37,973 bases of DNA, from contig BPJB01000001.1 of the NCBI GenBank assembly GCA_026004395.1, positions 225,370 through 263,342 on the forward strand, written 5' to 3'. Source of the DNA: Patescibacteria group bacterium (lineage in GTDB: Bacteria; Patescibacteriota; Microgenomatia; Levybacterales; UBA12049). Positions 25,409-32,610 of this stretch are shown here, one piece after another; within the stretch, counting starts at the first letter, position 1; the number at the start of each line of letters is the position of its first letter. A program made the position numbers and the translations under genes. The notes under the pieces were generated by a model. That model was not told where the DNA came from, searched no databases, and was given only the letters and a program-made list of their open reading frames with translations.

Positions 25409-26317
25409 ATGTTCTTGCTTAATTCTCTTGTTAAGAAGCACAACCCACATTATAAACACCTGAGTAAGAAATGGACAGCTAAGCATCGTGTTTTGAAACG
25501 CAAAGTATGGGACAAACACAAAAATGCTCTAGAATGGGTAAGTAAGAATCTACCGGGAAGAGAACACATTGCCGCAGGATCGCTTACAGGTCTTCTACTG
25601 CTTTCACCTCCATCCTCTGCTGCTCTTCCCGAGCCTAAACCTGTTGAGTATAATCATGAGCAATTACTTCCTGTTTCAAAAAAATCTTACTTAATTGCTG
25701 ATCTTTCAACTTTTCTTCCCACAAAGGTGCGTCCTCTTGATCCGAGAGAAGAGCAAGCAATCGCTGAAATTCTATCACGTCATTTTGGAATGAAAGTACG
25801 TCCAGAAATTGAGGGTAAAAGATTAGAGAGATCCTATGGTCTTATTGGAGCAGAACAGCATTTAATGCGTTATCCGGGTGATAATCTAGCAACACACTTT
25901 CAAACCGCTGATGAAGCGGCTCAATTTGCTCGTTTTGGGATGGCACCTGGAAGAGGTGCGTGGGGATATTTTGCTCCATCATTTGGTGAGCTAACACAAA
26001 AAGATGTGGATCGGGAAAAATATTATATCGCTGTTCAAACATTTCTAGCTCCAGGGTTTAGGGAAAATGTTAGAGAATACTACGACTTCTTTAGGTATAG
26101 AAAAATGTTGGTTGTCAATCCGCAAAATGGACGGTCAGTGGTAGTAGTTATAGGAGACGCAGGTCCTGCAGTATGGACTGGAAAGCATCTTGGTGGATCA
26201 CCTGAGGTGATGGCTCATCTTAAAAGAGTTGATGGCCCATCTCGTGGTCCTGTACTTTACTTTTTTATTGATGATCCTCATGACACTATACCTCTTGGTC
26301 CAGTCGAACCGTTATAA
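25409..26317 (+). CDS. Secreted protein with a possible double-psi barrel-like C-terminal domain
   Basis: This 302-residue protein is not in a family I can name with confidence. A very basic N-terminus of about 50 residues leads to a hydrophobic segment, IAAGSLTGLLLLSPPSSAA, with a possible signal-peptidase site after SSAA, so export or membrane anchoring is likely. The C-terminal part contains RKMLVVNPQNGRSVVVVIGDAGPAVWTGKHLGGSPEVMAHL. This resembles the double-psi beta-barrel pattern of RlpA/3D-type wall proteins (V-x-N-P-x-N-G-x-S-V). The Asp in IGDAGP would be the candidate functional residue; this is inference. The central part (PLDPREEQAIAEIL, PGDNLATHF) is unrecognised. The start could be the ATG at 25409 or a TTG two codons later. 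Confidence 0.62.
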   Translation: MFLLNSLVKKHNPHYKHLSKKWTAKHRVLKRKVWDKHKNALEWVSKNLPGREHIAAGSLTGLLLLSPPSSAALPEPKPVEYNHEQLLPVSKKSYLIADLSTFLPTKVRPLDPREEQAIAEILSRHFGMKVRPEIEGKRLERSYGLIGAEQHLMRYPGDNLATHFQTADEAAQFARFGMAPGRGAWGYFAPSFGELTQKDVDREKYYIAVQTFLAPGFRENVREYYDFFRYRKMLVVNPQNGRSVVVVIGDAGPAVWTGKHLGGSPEVMAHLKRVDGPSRGPVLYFFIDDPHDTIPLGPVEPL

Positions 26318-26318
26318 T
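26313..26318 (+). promoter_or_regulatory. -10 overlapping the preceding stop codon
   Basis: A perfect TATAAT spans the stop TAA of the secreted-protein gene and ends 6 bases before the ATG at 26325. It decides the start of the next gene and again predicts a leaderless transcript; no good -35 is visible. Confidence 0.55.
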
Positions 26319-26324
26319 ATATTT

Positions 26325-26651
26325 ATGAAAAAAAGATTTTATAGCCATATTATAGAATTGGACTCAATTACAGTTAGGCTTGACGATTTGGGACTGAGTA
26401 ATGAGGAGAGGCTTCATCTTCTAACTCTTATTGAGTCAAACTTAGATCATGTTATATTAGATGCGATTTTATCTGAATTGAATGAAGAAGAAAAAAAGTT
26501 ATTCCTTCAAGCAGTGGCATCAGAAAATCATGATGAGGTTTGGAAAATCTTAAAAAAAAGAGTAGAAAATATTGAACAGAAGATCATAAAAGCCGCAGAA
26601 GATCTTAAAAGGGAGCTTCATCAAGATCTTGATGAAGTGAAAACAAAATAA
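26325..26651 (+). CDS. DUF5663-like small helical protein
   Basis: The 108-residue protein starts MKKRFYSHIIELDSITVRLDDLGL. The LDDLGL-x(2)-EER core, followed by repeated helices (LLTLIESNLDHVILDAILSELNEEEKKLFLQAV, then WKILKKRVENIEQKI), resembles DUF5663, a family common in CPR genomes. Function is unknown; a helical protein-protein adaptor is plausible. I take the ATG at 26325 over a longer upstream frame, because TATAAT lies 6 bases before it and the extra residues upstream would lie inside the preceding gene. The next gene begins one base after the stop, so the two should be co-transcribed. Confidence 0.68.
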   Translation: MKKRFYSHIIELDSITVRLDDLGLSNEERLHLLTLIESNLDHVILDAILSELNEEEKKLFLQAVASENHDEVWKILKKRVENIEQKIIKAAEDLKRELHQDLDEVKTK

Positions 26652-26652
26652 A

Positions 26653-27732
26653 ATGTTGAGAAAAAAAATTATTATCGCTTACAGTACTGATAGATCACTA
26701 CTTGTTTATACTGAAAAAGTACTTCAGAAAGAGATCCAATATCCGCTAGAGTTTATCAAGGATCGGAATTTGGAAAATCAAAAAGCATTTATCAATTTTC
26801 TTCGTGATCAACTTAATTCCTTTATCACATCGTCACAATCTGTGATACTTGTTCTGGGCAAAGGAGTCTTATTCCAAGAAAGTATTCGCAACGATGAGCG
26901 TAATAAAGAAGAAAAATTAGAAAAATTTTATGAATCTCTTACTTTAGATCAAGATGATCGCCTTGTACACTCAGTTAAGACTGATCATAAAACATATATT
27001 GTTGTAACCAGTAAGTATCTGGTTAATTGTTTAGAATCTGCGTTTGATAGTAGAAAAAATCTTAAAGCAATAGTACCCATATCGCTTTTTACTGATAATT
27101 TAGAGGACACTCTTTCAGAGGATATTATAAAGCTAATTTTAGAAGAAGAGGATTTGTATGAGCTTTGTAACTTCACCTCAGTTAAGATGGAAAAATCAGC
27201 CTTTGAGAATACGAATTCATCTTCGGAAGATTACTCTACTTCTCCAACTTCGGCTGTTATCCATTCCTCATCCATTAATTATGGGGGAGTTTTTTTTCTC
27301 CTGTTTTTTATAGGAAGTGCACTGACAGTTGTATTTGGCGGAGGTTATTATTTACTCCAGCGTTCAGAACAAAAAGATTTATCTTCAGTAACTCATACTC
27401 CCTCTTCAATTCCAACTCCAACTCCTACTCCTACTCCAATTACCCTAGCAAAAGAGGAATTAAAAATTCGTATTCTTAATGGTACAGGAATTCCCAAACA
27501 AGCATCCAAAGTCCAGAAAGCACTTGAGGACAAAGGATACAAAAAAATAGAAACAGATAACGCTGAAGATACCAATCAGGAAGAAACACAAGTGACATTT
27601 TCCTCAAGAATTTCAGAAGAACTTAAAAGAGAGATTATGGAGGTGCTTGAGTCTATGTTCACTACTGTTGTCAAGGATCAGGATAGCAACATTGATGCGG
27701 ATGTGCTCATAATTACCGGAAGCGAAAAGTAA
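26653..27732 (+). CDS. Single-pass membrane protein with C-terminal LytR_C domain
   Basis: The 359-residue protein has three parts. Residues 1-185 form a cytoplasmic region with alternating beta and helix (IIIAYSTDRSLLVYTEKVL, SVILVLGKGVLF, DHKTYIVVTSKYLVNCLESAF). Its layout faintly recalls PilM/GspL-type actin-like domains, a weak impression. A transmembrane helix occupies about 210-236. After a Pro/Thr linker (about 250-265) comes a LytR_C-like domain, starting ELKIRILNGTGIPKQASKVQKALEDKGYKKIET and ending ADVLIITG. LytR_C domains normally sit outside the membrane next to wall-polymer ligases or stand alone. Coupling one to a cytoplasmic domain suggests signalling or assembly across the membrane. 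It is in an operon with the DUF5663-like gene. It is followed by a structured non-coding stretch. Confidence 0.68.
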   Translation: MLRKKIIIAYSTDRSLLVYTEKVLQKEIQYPLEFIKDRNLENQKAFINFLRDQLNSFITSSQSVILVLGKGVLFQESIRNDERNKEEKLEKFYESLTLDQDDRLVHSVKTDHKTYIVVTSKYLVNCLESAFDSRKNLKAIVPISLFTDNLEDTLSEDIIKLILEEEDLYELCNFTSVKMEKSAFENTNSSSEDYSTSPTSAVIHSSSINYGGVFFLLFFIGSALTVVFGGGYYLLQRSEQKDLSSVTHTPSSIPTPTPTPTPITLAKEELKIRILNGTGIPKQASKVQKALEDKGYKKIETDNAEDTNQEETQVTFSSRISEELKREIMEVLESMFTTVVKDQDSNIDADVLIITGSEK

Positions 27733-27831
27733 ATCTTCTTTCATGCAAATTTCTTACACAAATTAGGTTTTGTTATTACGTTTTCCAAGTACTCTAGGAA
27801 CCAGATATTTATATGAATCATACACAAGAGT

Positions 27832-27951
27832 AGAAAGGAGTTTTAATACATCGGGCAGGGTAGGCTCCTTTCTGAAAGGGTAAAAGGTAGTCCCACCATG
27901 AATTATGGGTACATTACCAGGAAGCCTCCGCATTGCGGAGGCTTTCCTTTT
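27832..27951 (+). ncRNA. Candidate structured RNA, three hairpins ending in a terminator
   Basis: Hairpin 1 pairs AGAAAGGAG (27832-27840) with CTCCTTTCT (27865-27873), nine perfect pairs around a 24-base G-rich loop. Hairpin 2 pairs GGTA, GT and CCCA (27886-27895) with TGGG, AC and TACC (27906-27918), ten pairs with two bulges. Hairpin 3 is the terminator at 27920-27951. No convincing reading frame with a Shine-Dalgarno lies inside. I compared it by eye with T-box, M-box, TPP, SAM, c-di-GMP, ZTP, 6S, SRP, tmRNA and RNase P consensus parts and found none. It may be a small RNA, an attenuator or the 3' end of the preceding operon. Confidence 0.45.
27920..27951 (+). terminator. Strong GC-rich terminator hairpin
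   Basis: GCCTCCGC pairs with GCGGAGGC around a 3-base loop, extended by A-T and G-C pairs at the base, followed by CTTTT. It is the most stable hairpin in the window, although the T run is short. It ends the operon or RNA upstream of the GH57 gene. Confidence 0.82.
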
Positions 27952-28033
27952 GGTGTAAGTTGCCCTCTTGTCTACTTTTTATCATGTCAGTTTATTGTCA
28001 AGTTTTTTTTGTAGCTTAGGAGTAAAATAAGCC

Positions 28034-28039
28034 TATAAT
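28034..28039 (+). promoter_or_regulatory. -10 of the GH57 gene
   Basis: A perfect TATAAT with a possible TTGTAG at 28009-28014 (19-base spacing). The leader of about 30 bases contains a small CAAGA-CGCA-TCTTG hairpin and no clear Shine-Dalgarno. Confidence 0.55.
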
Positions 28040-28076
28040 AATTAAAGAGCGCAAGACGCATCTTGTTCTTAGTTAT

Positions 28077-29498
28077 ATGGCTAAAGAAAATTATTCTCCT
28101 CTTTCTGAGATATACGCTCAGTATGGCGCTTCTTTTGATCATAAACAGAGAGAAGAGACTGAACATCGGGAACGACAGCGTGAAGTGTTAATTGTTGGAC
28201 ACACGTATCAACCTCCCCGAGAAGTATGGCTTCCATCTCAACACAGAAGACTTTATATGGTCCCAGAGGTTAATGCACATATTAACGATGAAGTATATCG
28301 TCCTCTTTTTGAGACGACTGAGACTGCCTCATTTGATGAAAATTATTCAATTCCTGATGGAATTTACTCTTATTGGGCACCCTTACGAGATTGGAAAATG
28401 TCACACGATCCTGATGGATTTGAAAAAACTCGGATGAATATCGCAAAAATGGAGGATAGAGAATATAAAATTCTTGGTGATACATATCTTCATGTAATAA
28501 TGCCACTGCAGACTGAGGATGATCAAAGAATGTTGGCTGAAATAGGAAAAGAAGCATTTGTACAAGATTTTGGATTTGCTCCCCAAGGTGTATGGGTTGC
28601 TGAGACAGGAATTTCATCTACTACTATTAGAATACTGCATGATGTAGGATATAAATTTGTAGTTCTCAGAGATAACCAAATAATCTCTTCTGATCATAAT
28701 CCCATGTATATTCCAGTTCGTGATCCAGAAGGCAACGAAATAGGTGAGATGGCTGTTATCCATTTTAATTCGGGGCTTAGCGGTGCGGTATCTTTTCAGG
28801 ATAGATATACAGAGAATGCGGATTCCTTCCTTGAGGATCAAAGGATATATGCATCAGGAGATATTACTATCGGTTCAGACACAGAGCTGTATGGACATCA
28901 CAAAAAGGGTCGCCAATGGTGGAGAAGATGGGTGACAAGACGTGATGTTTTGTCTTCACATGGATTTAGTCCCTTTAATATTAAAGCAAGGCTTGCTGAT
29001 TCTGAGCATACTAGAACAGAACTTATTGAAAATAGTAGTTGGAGTTGCGACCATGCTTTGGGTAGATGGACAGGCAATTGTAACTGTGATAATCCAACAT
29101 GGGAAGCATTAAATGATAAAAAGGAATTTTATAATGCACTCACAGAATATGGACTGATACTCAATCAGATGCTTAATCAAGTTTTTCCAGAATGGAGAGA
29201 GAAATTCAAAGCATTTTTCCTAGGAGTGAGAAAAACATGGTTTGGTGATGGAGATGTTGAGCAGAATATAGATGATCTTGTATTTTCAGATACAGCAGGA
29301 CTAGGTATTCTTAGGGATATTACGATCAGAAAATTATTTGAAGCCAAGATGTGTGAGCTTGTTGGTAAAACTTCATGTGGATGGTTTTTCCCCAAAGTAG
29401 ATACTCCAGAGAGAGAGCTTCCTCGTGCAATGATTAGGGAAATTGAAAATCTGATTCCTCAGATAAATGAGAGAGAAGGTTTGTATAAAGCTGCTTAG
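28077..29498 (+). CDS. Glycoside hydrolase family 57-like protein (DUF3536 type)
   Basis: The 473-residue protein has the GH57 layout. VGHTYQPPREVW near residue 40 is the first conserved region (H-x-Y-Q-P-P-R-E, as in DUF3536 members). PQGVWVAETGISSTTIRIL around residue 170 contains the Glu expected to be the nucleophile. GSDTELYGHHKKGR around residue 268 contains the Asp of the acid/base region. ENSSWSCDHALGRWTGNCNC near residue 320 is characteristic of DUF3536. GH57 enzymes act on alpha-glucans such as glycogen or amylopectin. No signal peptide is present, so an intracellular storage-polysaccharide role is most likely. The substrate is unknown. It is a single gene between the structured RNA and the sigma-factor gene. 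Confidence 0.8.
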   Translation: MAKENYSPLSEIYAQYGASFDHKQREETEHRERQREVLIVGHTYQPPREVWLPSQHRRLYMVPEVNAHINDEVYRPLFETTETASFDENYSIPDGIYSYWAPLRDWKMSHDPDGFEKTRMNIAKMEDREYKILGDTYLHVIMPLQTEDDQRMLAEIGKEAFVQDFGFAPQGVWVAETGISSTTIRILHDVGYKFVVLRDNQIISSDHNPMYIPVRDPEGNEIGEMAVIHFNSGLSGAVSFQDRYTENADSFLEDQRIYASGDITIGSDTELYGHHKKGRQWWRRWVTRRDVLSSHGFSPFNIKARLADSEHTRTELIENSSWSCDHALGRWTGNCNCDNPTWEALNDKKEFYNALTEYGLILNQMLNQVFPEWREKFKAFFLGVRKTWFGDGDVEQNIDDLVFSDTAGLGILRDITIRKLFEAKMCELVGKTSCGWFFPKVDTPERELPRAMIREIENLIPQINEREGLYKAA

Positions 29499-29502
29499 TT
29501 AG

Positions 29503-29521
29503 CTTACAAAGATTTTGTAAG
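29503..29521 (+). terminator. AT-rich hairpin after the GH57 gene
   Basis: CTTACAAA, GAT, TTTGTAAG: a perfect 8-bp inverted repeat starting 5 bases after the stop and followed by a T-rich but interrupted stretch. It is a weak terminator or an mRNA 3'-end hairpin. Confidence 0.45.
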
Positions 29522-29561
29522 ATTTTAAGATTTATTATTTCTTCCATTTTTTTATTGATAA

Positions 29562-29584
29562 AACCTTAAGGTTGATAAAATCAA
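29562..29584. promoter_or_regulatory. Overlapping palindromes at the sigma-factor promoter
   Basis: AACCTTAAGGTT (29562-29573) is a perfect 12-bp palindrome. It overlaps by two bases a second inverted repeat TTGAT-AAA-ATCAA (29572-29584), whose first six bases are the -35 TTGATA. Such a dyad over a -35 is where a repressor or an autoregulating HTH protein could bind. Confidence 0.45.
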
Positions 29585-29600
29585 ACCTACAGGCTATAAT
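29572..29600 (+). promoter_or_regulatory. Promoter of the sigma-factor gene
   Basis: TTGATA (29572-29577), a 17-base spacer and a perfect TATAAT (29595-29600). The ATG is 8 bases later, which predicts a leaderless transcript. Confidence 0.82.
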
Positions 29601-29608
29601 TCCGTTTT

Positions 29609-31039
29609 ATGATTGAGCGTAAGACTTTAGCGCAGCGTCTTGCTGAACGTCGTGCATTACAAAGAGCTACTGCAATTAATGGCCATGTAACTGAGGAGGA
29701 ATCAGCATCACCTAACTCTAATCAAAGAGATATTCATTTAGATGCAAACCCTAATTCAAAAGATAAAAACTTGCTTGTACCTCTTTCATTACTGACAAAA
29801 AATAATTCTGATCCACAAAGTAGAAATAATATTTTCCCTAATGATGATGAATTCATGGACAATCTTCTCCAGGAGGAAGAATTTGCCAAAAAGATAATTG
29901 CAGAAAACTTCAGTGATGACTTGGATACAACTTCAACTGATCCCATGACTATTTATTTACAAGAAATTGGTAGATTTCCGCTTCTAACAGCTCAGCAAGA
30001 AATTGATCTTGCACAGAGAAAAGATAGAGGAGATGAAAATGCAAAACGAATGCTAATACAGCACAATCTGCGTTTGGTGGTCACTATTGCAAAAAAGTAT
30101 GTGAATTCTTCTAATCTTTCATTAAGTGATCTGATACAGGAAGGAAATATTGGTTTGATGCGAGCTGTTGACAGATATGATTGGGCAAGAGGATTTAGAT
30201 TCTCAACCTATGCAGTCTGGTGGATTCGCCAGAGCATAAAAAGAGCAATATTAGATAAAAGCAATACTATTCGTGTTCCTGCTTATATAGAACTGGAAGC
30301 TAATAGAATGATATCTACTCAAGAAGCATTAAAAATGTCATTGGGAAGAGATCCTACACTGGATGAAGTTAGAGAAGCTATGTCTATTACCAACGATCGA
30401 TTGGAAAATATCTTACAAGCAGAAGGTTTAAAACAAATGAGCTACTTGTCTAAAACTGTGACAGAGGAAGGACGAAAACTCTCTGAATTTATTCCAAGTG
30501 ATGATATTTCTGTTGAAGATTTAGGAAGTGCATCTTTTGAATTTGATAGATTCCTTCAGAGCTTGAATAAATTAACAGAAAGGGAAAGATTTATAATCAT
30601 CGAACATAAAGCAAAGCAAAGAACTCTTGAAGAAGTTGGAAAGGATCTGGATCTGTCTCGGGAAAGAGTAAGACAAATTATGAATAGAGCTTTAGAAAAA
30701 TTACGTAATTATCTTGAAATTGGAGAATATGTCCCTAAGGAAGAGAGTTCAGAAGAAGTTAGTATTAAGGAAAATCTACAAGACAATGATACTCAAGAGA
30801 AGATTTTTCATCTATCCGATCGTGAGAAAGCAATAATTATCCTTATGTCACAGGGGTTGTCATACAAAGAGATTGCTGCACATCTGGGAATTAATCCTAG
30901 CAATATAAAAAATCTGGTAAGTAAAATTTTTCGAAAGTTAGGTGTAAATAACCGTTTTGAATTATTTGGTATTGCCTATAAAGAAGGTATTCTTCCTCTT
31001 GATGGAAATAATGATTTGAGAGAAGGAAAGGAAGTGTAA
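29609..31039 (+). CDS. Sigma70-family factor fused to a C-terminal LuxR-type HTH
   Basis: The 476-residue protein is a primary-type sigma factor. Region 1.2 starts near residue 112 (PMTIYLQEIGRFPLLT). Region 2 follows, with NLRLVVTIAKKYV, LSLSDLIQEGNIGLMRAVDRYDWARGFRFSTYAVWWIRQSIKRAI, which contacts the -10. Region 3 and region 4 (LTERERFIIIEHKAKQRTLEEVGKDLDLSRERVRQIMNRALEKLRNYL) end near residue 370. A second HTH follows at about 400-460: LSDREKAIIILMSQGLSYKEIAAHLGINPSNIKNLVSKIFRKLGV. This is the GerE/LuxR pattern and is not part of normal sigma factors. Region 1.1 is not recognisable; residues 1-110 are polar. It is probably either the housekeeping sigma or a close paralogue; no other sigma gene is in the window. 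Confidence 0.9.
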   Translation: MIERKTLAQRLAERRALQRATAINGHVTEEESASPNSNQRDIHLDANPNSKDKNLLVPLSLLTKNNSDPQSRNNIFPNDDEFMDNLLQEEEFAKKIIAENFSDDLDTTSTDPMTIYLQEIGRFPLLTAQQEIDLAQRKDRGDENAKRMLIQHNLRLVVTIAKKYVNSSNLSLSDLIQEGNIGLMRAVDRYDWARGFRFSTYAVWWIRQSIKRAILDKSNTIRVPAYIELEANRMISTQEALKMSLGRDPTLDEVREAMSITNDRLENILQAEGLKQMSYLSKTVTEEGRKLSEFIPSDDISVEDLGSASFEFDRFLQSLNKLTERERFIIIEHKAKQRTLEEVGKDLDLSRERVRQIMNRALEKLRNYLEIGEYVPKEESSEEVSIKENLQDNDTQEKIFHLSDREKAIIILMSQGLSYKEIAAHLGINPSNIKNLVSKIFRKLGVNNRFELFGIAYKEGILPLDGNNDLREGKEV

Positions 31040-31108
31040 TTGAATTACCTAAGGAAAAAACCGTAGTGACCTTTTAAATTTATTGATTATTGATACGTTA
31101 TCGAGTCC

Positions 31109-31969
31109 TCAATCTTGATGATATTTGATAAGGGATTTAAGTTGATCAAGGTTTGCTTTATCTGGTCCTTTTTTATCAAAACCGGGAGTTTCAATAATAA
31201 AAGGTTTATCTTGCGTTAGTTTATCTGTAAGCAGTAAGTGAAAAGTCTTAGGTGGTATGGTTCCTTTGCCGATATTTTCATGGCGGTCTCGAAATGATCC
31301 TTGTGGATCTTTACTATCATTTACCTGAAATAGTTCCAAGAAGTTCATTCCAATTTGTTTATCAAAATAATCCCAAAATCTCTTAAAACGTTCTCTACTT
31401 GAGAGATCGTAACCTGCTGCCCACAGATGACAGGTATCTAGACATACGCGAATGCGCGGATTATTTAATTCTTTGACTATAAATCCTATCTCATCAAGTG
31501 ACCAGCATAACTTTTTATTTCCAGCATTTTCAATGATAAACTCTGTTGTCTGAGGAGTTTTATCAAGAACAATCTGAATATTATTAAGTAAAAGAGTATA
31601 TTGCTTGTTTGATGGCTTTTCGTTTTTTTGTCTAAAAGATCCTAAGTGAATAATTGTACCTTTAATCTGCATTTTTTCAGCAAGAATAAGCTCGTTAATA
31701 AGTGACTGAACTGATTTTTCTCCAATATCTTTGCTATCTGCAAGATTGATAAGATAAGATGCATGAAAATATACAGGGAATATTGAAAATTTTTCTTGGT
31801 ACTCAAGAAAAGAATTAATTTGATCTATTTTTGGTTGATAGATATTCCATGTTCTAGGAGATGAAGAGAAAATTTGCAAACAATTTCCTCCTATCTCTAT
31901 GATCTTAAGAAGAGCATTTTGGAATCCACCTGCGATTGAAAGATGTGCTCCTAGTCGGATATTGCTCAC
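31109..31969 (-). CDS. nfo: Endonuclease IV (AP endonuclease)
   Basis: Endonuclease IV cuts DNA 5' to abasic sites and removes 3' blocks using a trinuclear zinc centre. The 286-residue protein carries the signature IRLGAHLSIAGGFQNAL, FIIENAG, CLDTCHLWAAGYDL, LFQVNDSKDPQGS, DRHENIGKG and the C-terminal IIETPG. These supply the His, Glu and Asp metal ligands. The start is a GTG, six bases after a TATACT on the minus strand, so the message is probably leaderless. The gene is divergent from an AlkA-type glycosylase. Together they give the first two steps of base-excision repair. Convergent with the sigma gene; no strong terminator is seen between them. Confidence 0.95.
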   Translation of the reverse strand: MSNIRLGAHLSIAGGFQNALLKIIEIGGNCLQIFSSSPRTWNIYQPKIDQINSFLEYQEKFSIFPVYFHASYLINLADSKDIGEKSVQSLINELILAEKMQIKGTIIHLGSFRQKNEKPSNKQYTLLLNNIQIVLDKTPQTTEFIIENAGNKKLCWSLDEIGFIVKELNNPRIRVCLDTCHLWAAGYDLSSRERFKRFWDYFDKQIGMNFLELFQVNDSKDPQGSFRDRHENIGKGTIPPKTFHLLLTDKLTQDKPFIIETPGFDKKGPDKANLDQLKSLIKYHQD

Positions 31970-31975
31970 TGCTGT

Positions 31976-31981
31976 AGTATA
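31976..31981 (-). promoter_or_regulatory. -10 of nfo
   Basis: TATACT on the minus strand ends 6 bases before the GTG at 31969. It overlaps TATAAC on the plus strand (31978-31983), one of the candidate -10 elements of the glycosylase gene, so the two promoters would compete. Confidence 0.5.
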
Positions 31982-32006
31982 ACATAGCTATGCTTTATAC
32001 TATACT
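31978..32006 (+). promoter_or_regulatory. Candidate -10 elements of the AlkA-type gene
   Basis: Three boxes are possible: TATAAC (31978-31983, six bases before the ATG at 31990), TATACT (31996-32001, nine bases before the ATG at 32011) and TATACT (32001-32006). No good -35 is seen. The first overlaps the nfo -10 on the other strand. Confidence 0.4.
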
Positions 32007-32010
32007 TATC

Positions 32011-32610
32011 ATGAATTATGAAGAAGTAGCAAAGTATTTAAAAAAGCAAGATCCTATTCTTGGCAGGATTATTGATCAAACTTCTCCAGTAAAACTACGA
32101 CAGAGCGGGAATTACTTTAGTGATCTTGTAGAATCAATTATCTCACAGCAACTCTCTTTAAAGGCAGCGGATACGATATTTAGGCGGTTTGTTGCTCTTT
32201 TCCCCGACAATGAAGTTGCTCCTGAAAATGTGTTAGCGCTGGATATAGCAGATATCAGGAATGCAGGGGTTTCTTATCAGAAGATTCTTTACATTCAAGA
32301 TCTTGCTAAGAAGACGTTGGAAAGTGATATTATTTTTGAACAATTTGAGACTATGACAGATGAGGAAATTATAGAGCAGCTTACTAAAATAAAAGGAATA
32401 GGAAGATGGACAGCTGAGATGTTTCTGATGTTTTCGATGGGTCGTCCAGATGTTTTCTCATATGGAGATTTAGGCTTGAGAAGAGCATTACAAAATTTGT
32501 ATGGCTTAGATCATGAGCCAACATATAAGGAGGCGAAAAAAATTGCAGAGAGATGGAAGCCATTTAGGACTATTGCATGTTGTTATTTGTGGAGAAGTCG
32601 TGAGCTATGA
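32011..32610 (+). CDS. AlkA-type 3-methyladenine DNA glycosylase
   Basis: The protein belongs to the HhH-GPD superfamily, which flips out and removes damaged bases. The helix-hairpin-helix is LTKIKGIGRWTAEMFLMF, and the catalytic Asp is in DVFSYGDLGLRRALQNLYG. The N-terminal half has the family LVESIISQQLSLKAADTIFRRF. It has no iron-sulfur cluster and is shorter than E. coli AlkA, matching the compact forms that act mainly on alkylated purines. I favour the ATG at 32011 (MNYEEVAKYLKKQDPIL), which matches the usual family start. The ATG at 31990 adds seven hydrophobic residues and cannot be excluded. It is divergent from nfo, and the next gene follows after 12 bases. Confidence 0.9.
   Translation: MNYEEVAKYLKKQDPILGRIIDQTSPVKLRQSGNYFSDLVESIISQQLSLKAADTIFRRFVALFPDNEVAPENVLALDIADIRNAGVSYQKILYIQDLAKKTLESDIIFEQFETMTDEEIIEQLTKIKGIGRWTAEMFLMFSMGRPDVFSYGDLGLRRALQNLYGLDHEPTYKEAKKIAERWKPFRTIACCYLWRSREL

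Larger units (their letters stand above)
27733..28033. other. Intergenic region with structured RNA and terminator
   Basis: The 344-base interval before the GH57 gene is largely non-coding. Its central part (27832-27951) folds into three consecutive hairpins, annotated separately. The flanks are AT-rich; a clear promoter just upstream of the hairpins is not visible (TATATG at 27810-27815 is weak). Confidence 0.55.

Noticed and set aside
26229-26324. Upstream extension of the DUF5663-like gene
   Set aside because: The extra 32 residues lie wholly inside the preceding gene in another frame, whereas TATAAT six bases before the ATG at 26325 and the family start support the shorter form.
27832-27951. 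T-box or M-box riboswitch
   Set aside because: Short stretches (GGTAGGCTCCT, AGGGTAAAAGGT) looked similar, but the T-box core and the full M-box paired regions are absent.
27898-28014. A 38-codon frame starting at the ATG inside hairpin 2
   Set aside because: It runs through the strong terminator hairpin, has no good Shine-Dalgarno, and its Gly/Pro/Cys-rich product reflects the GC-rich stem.
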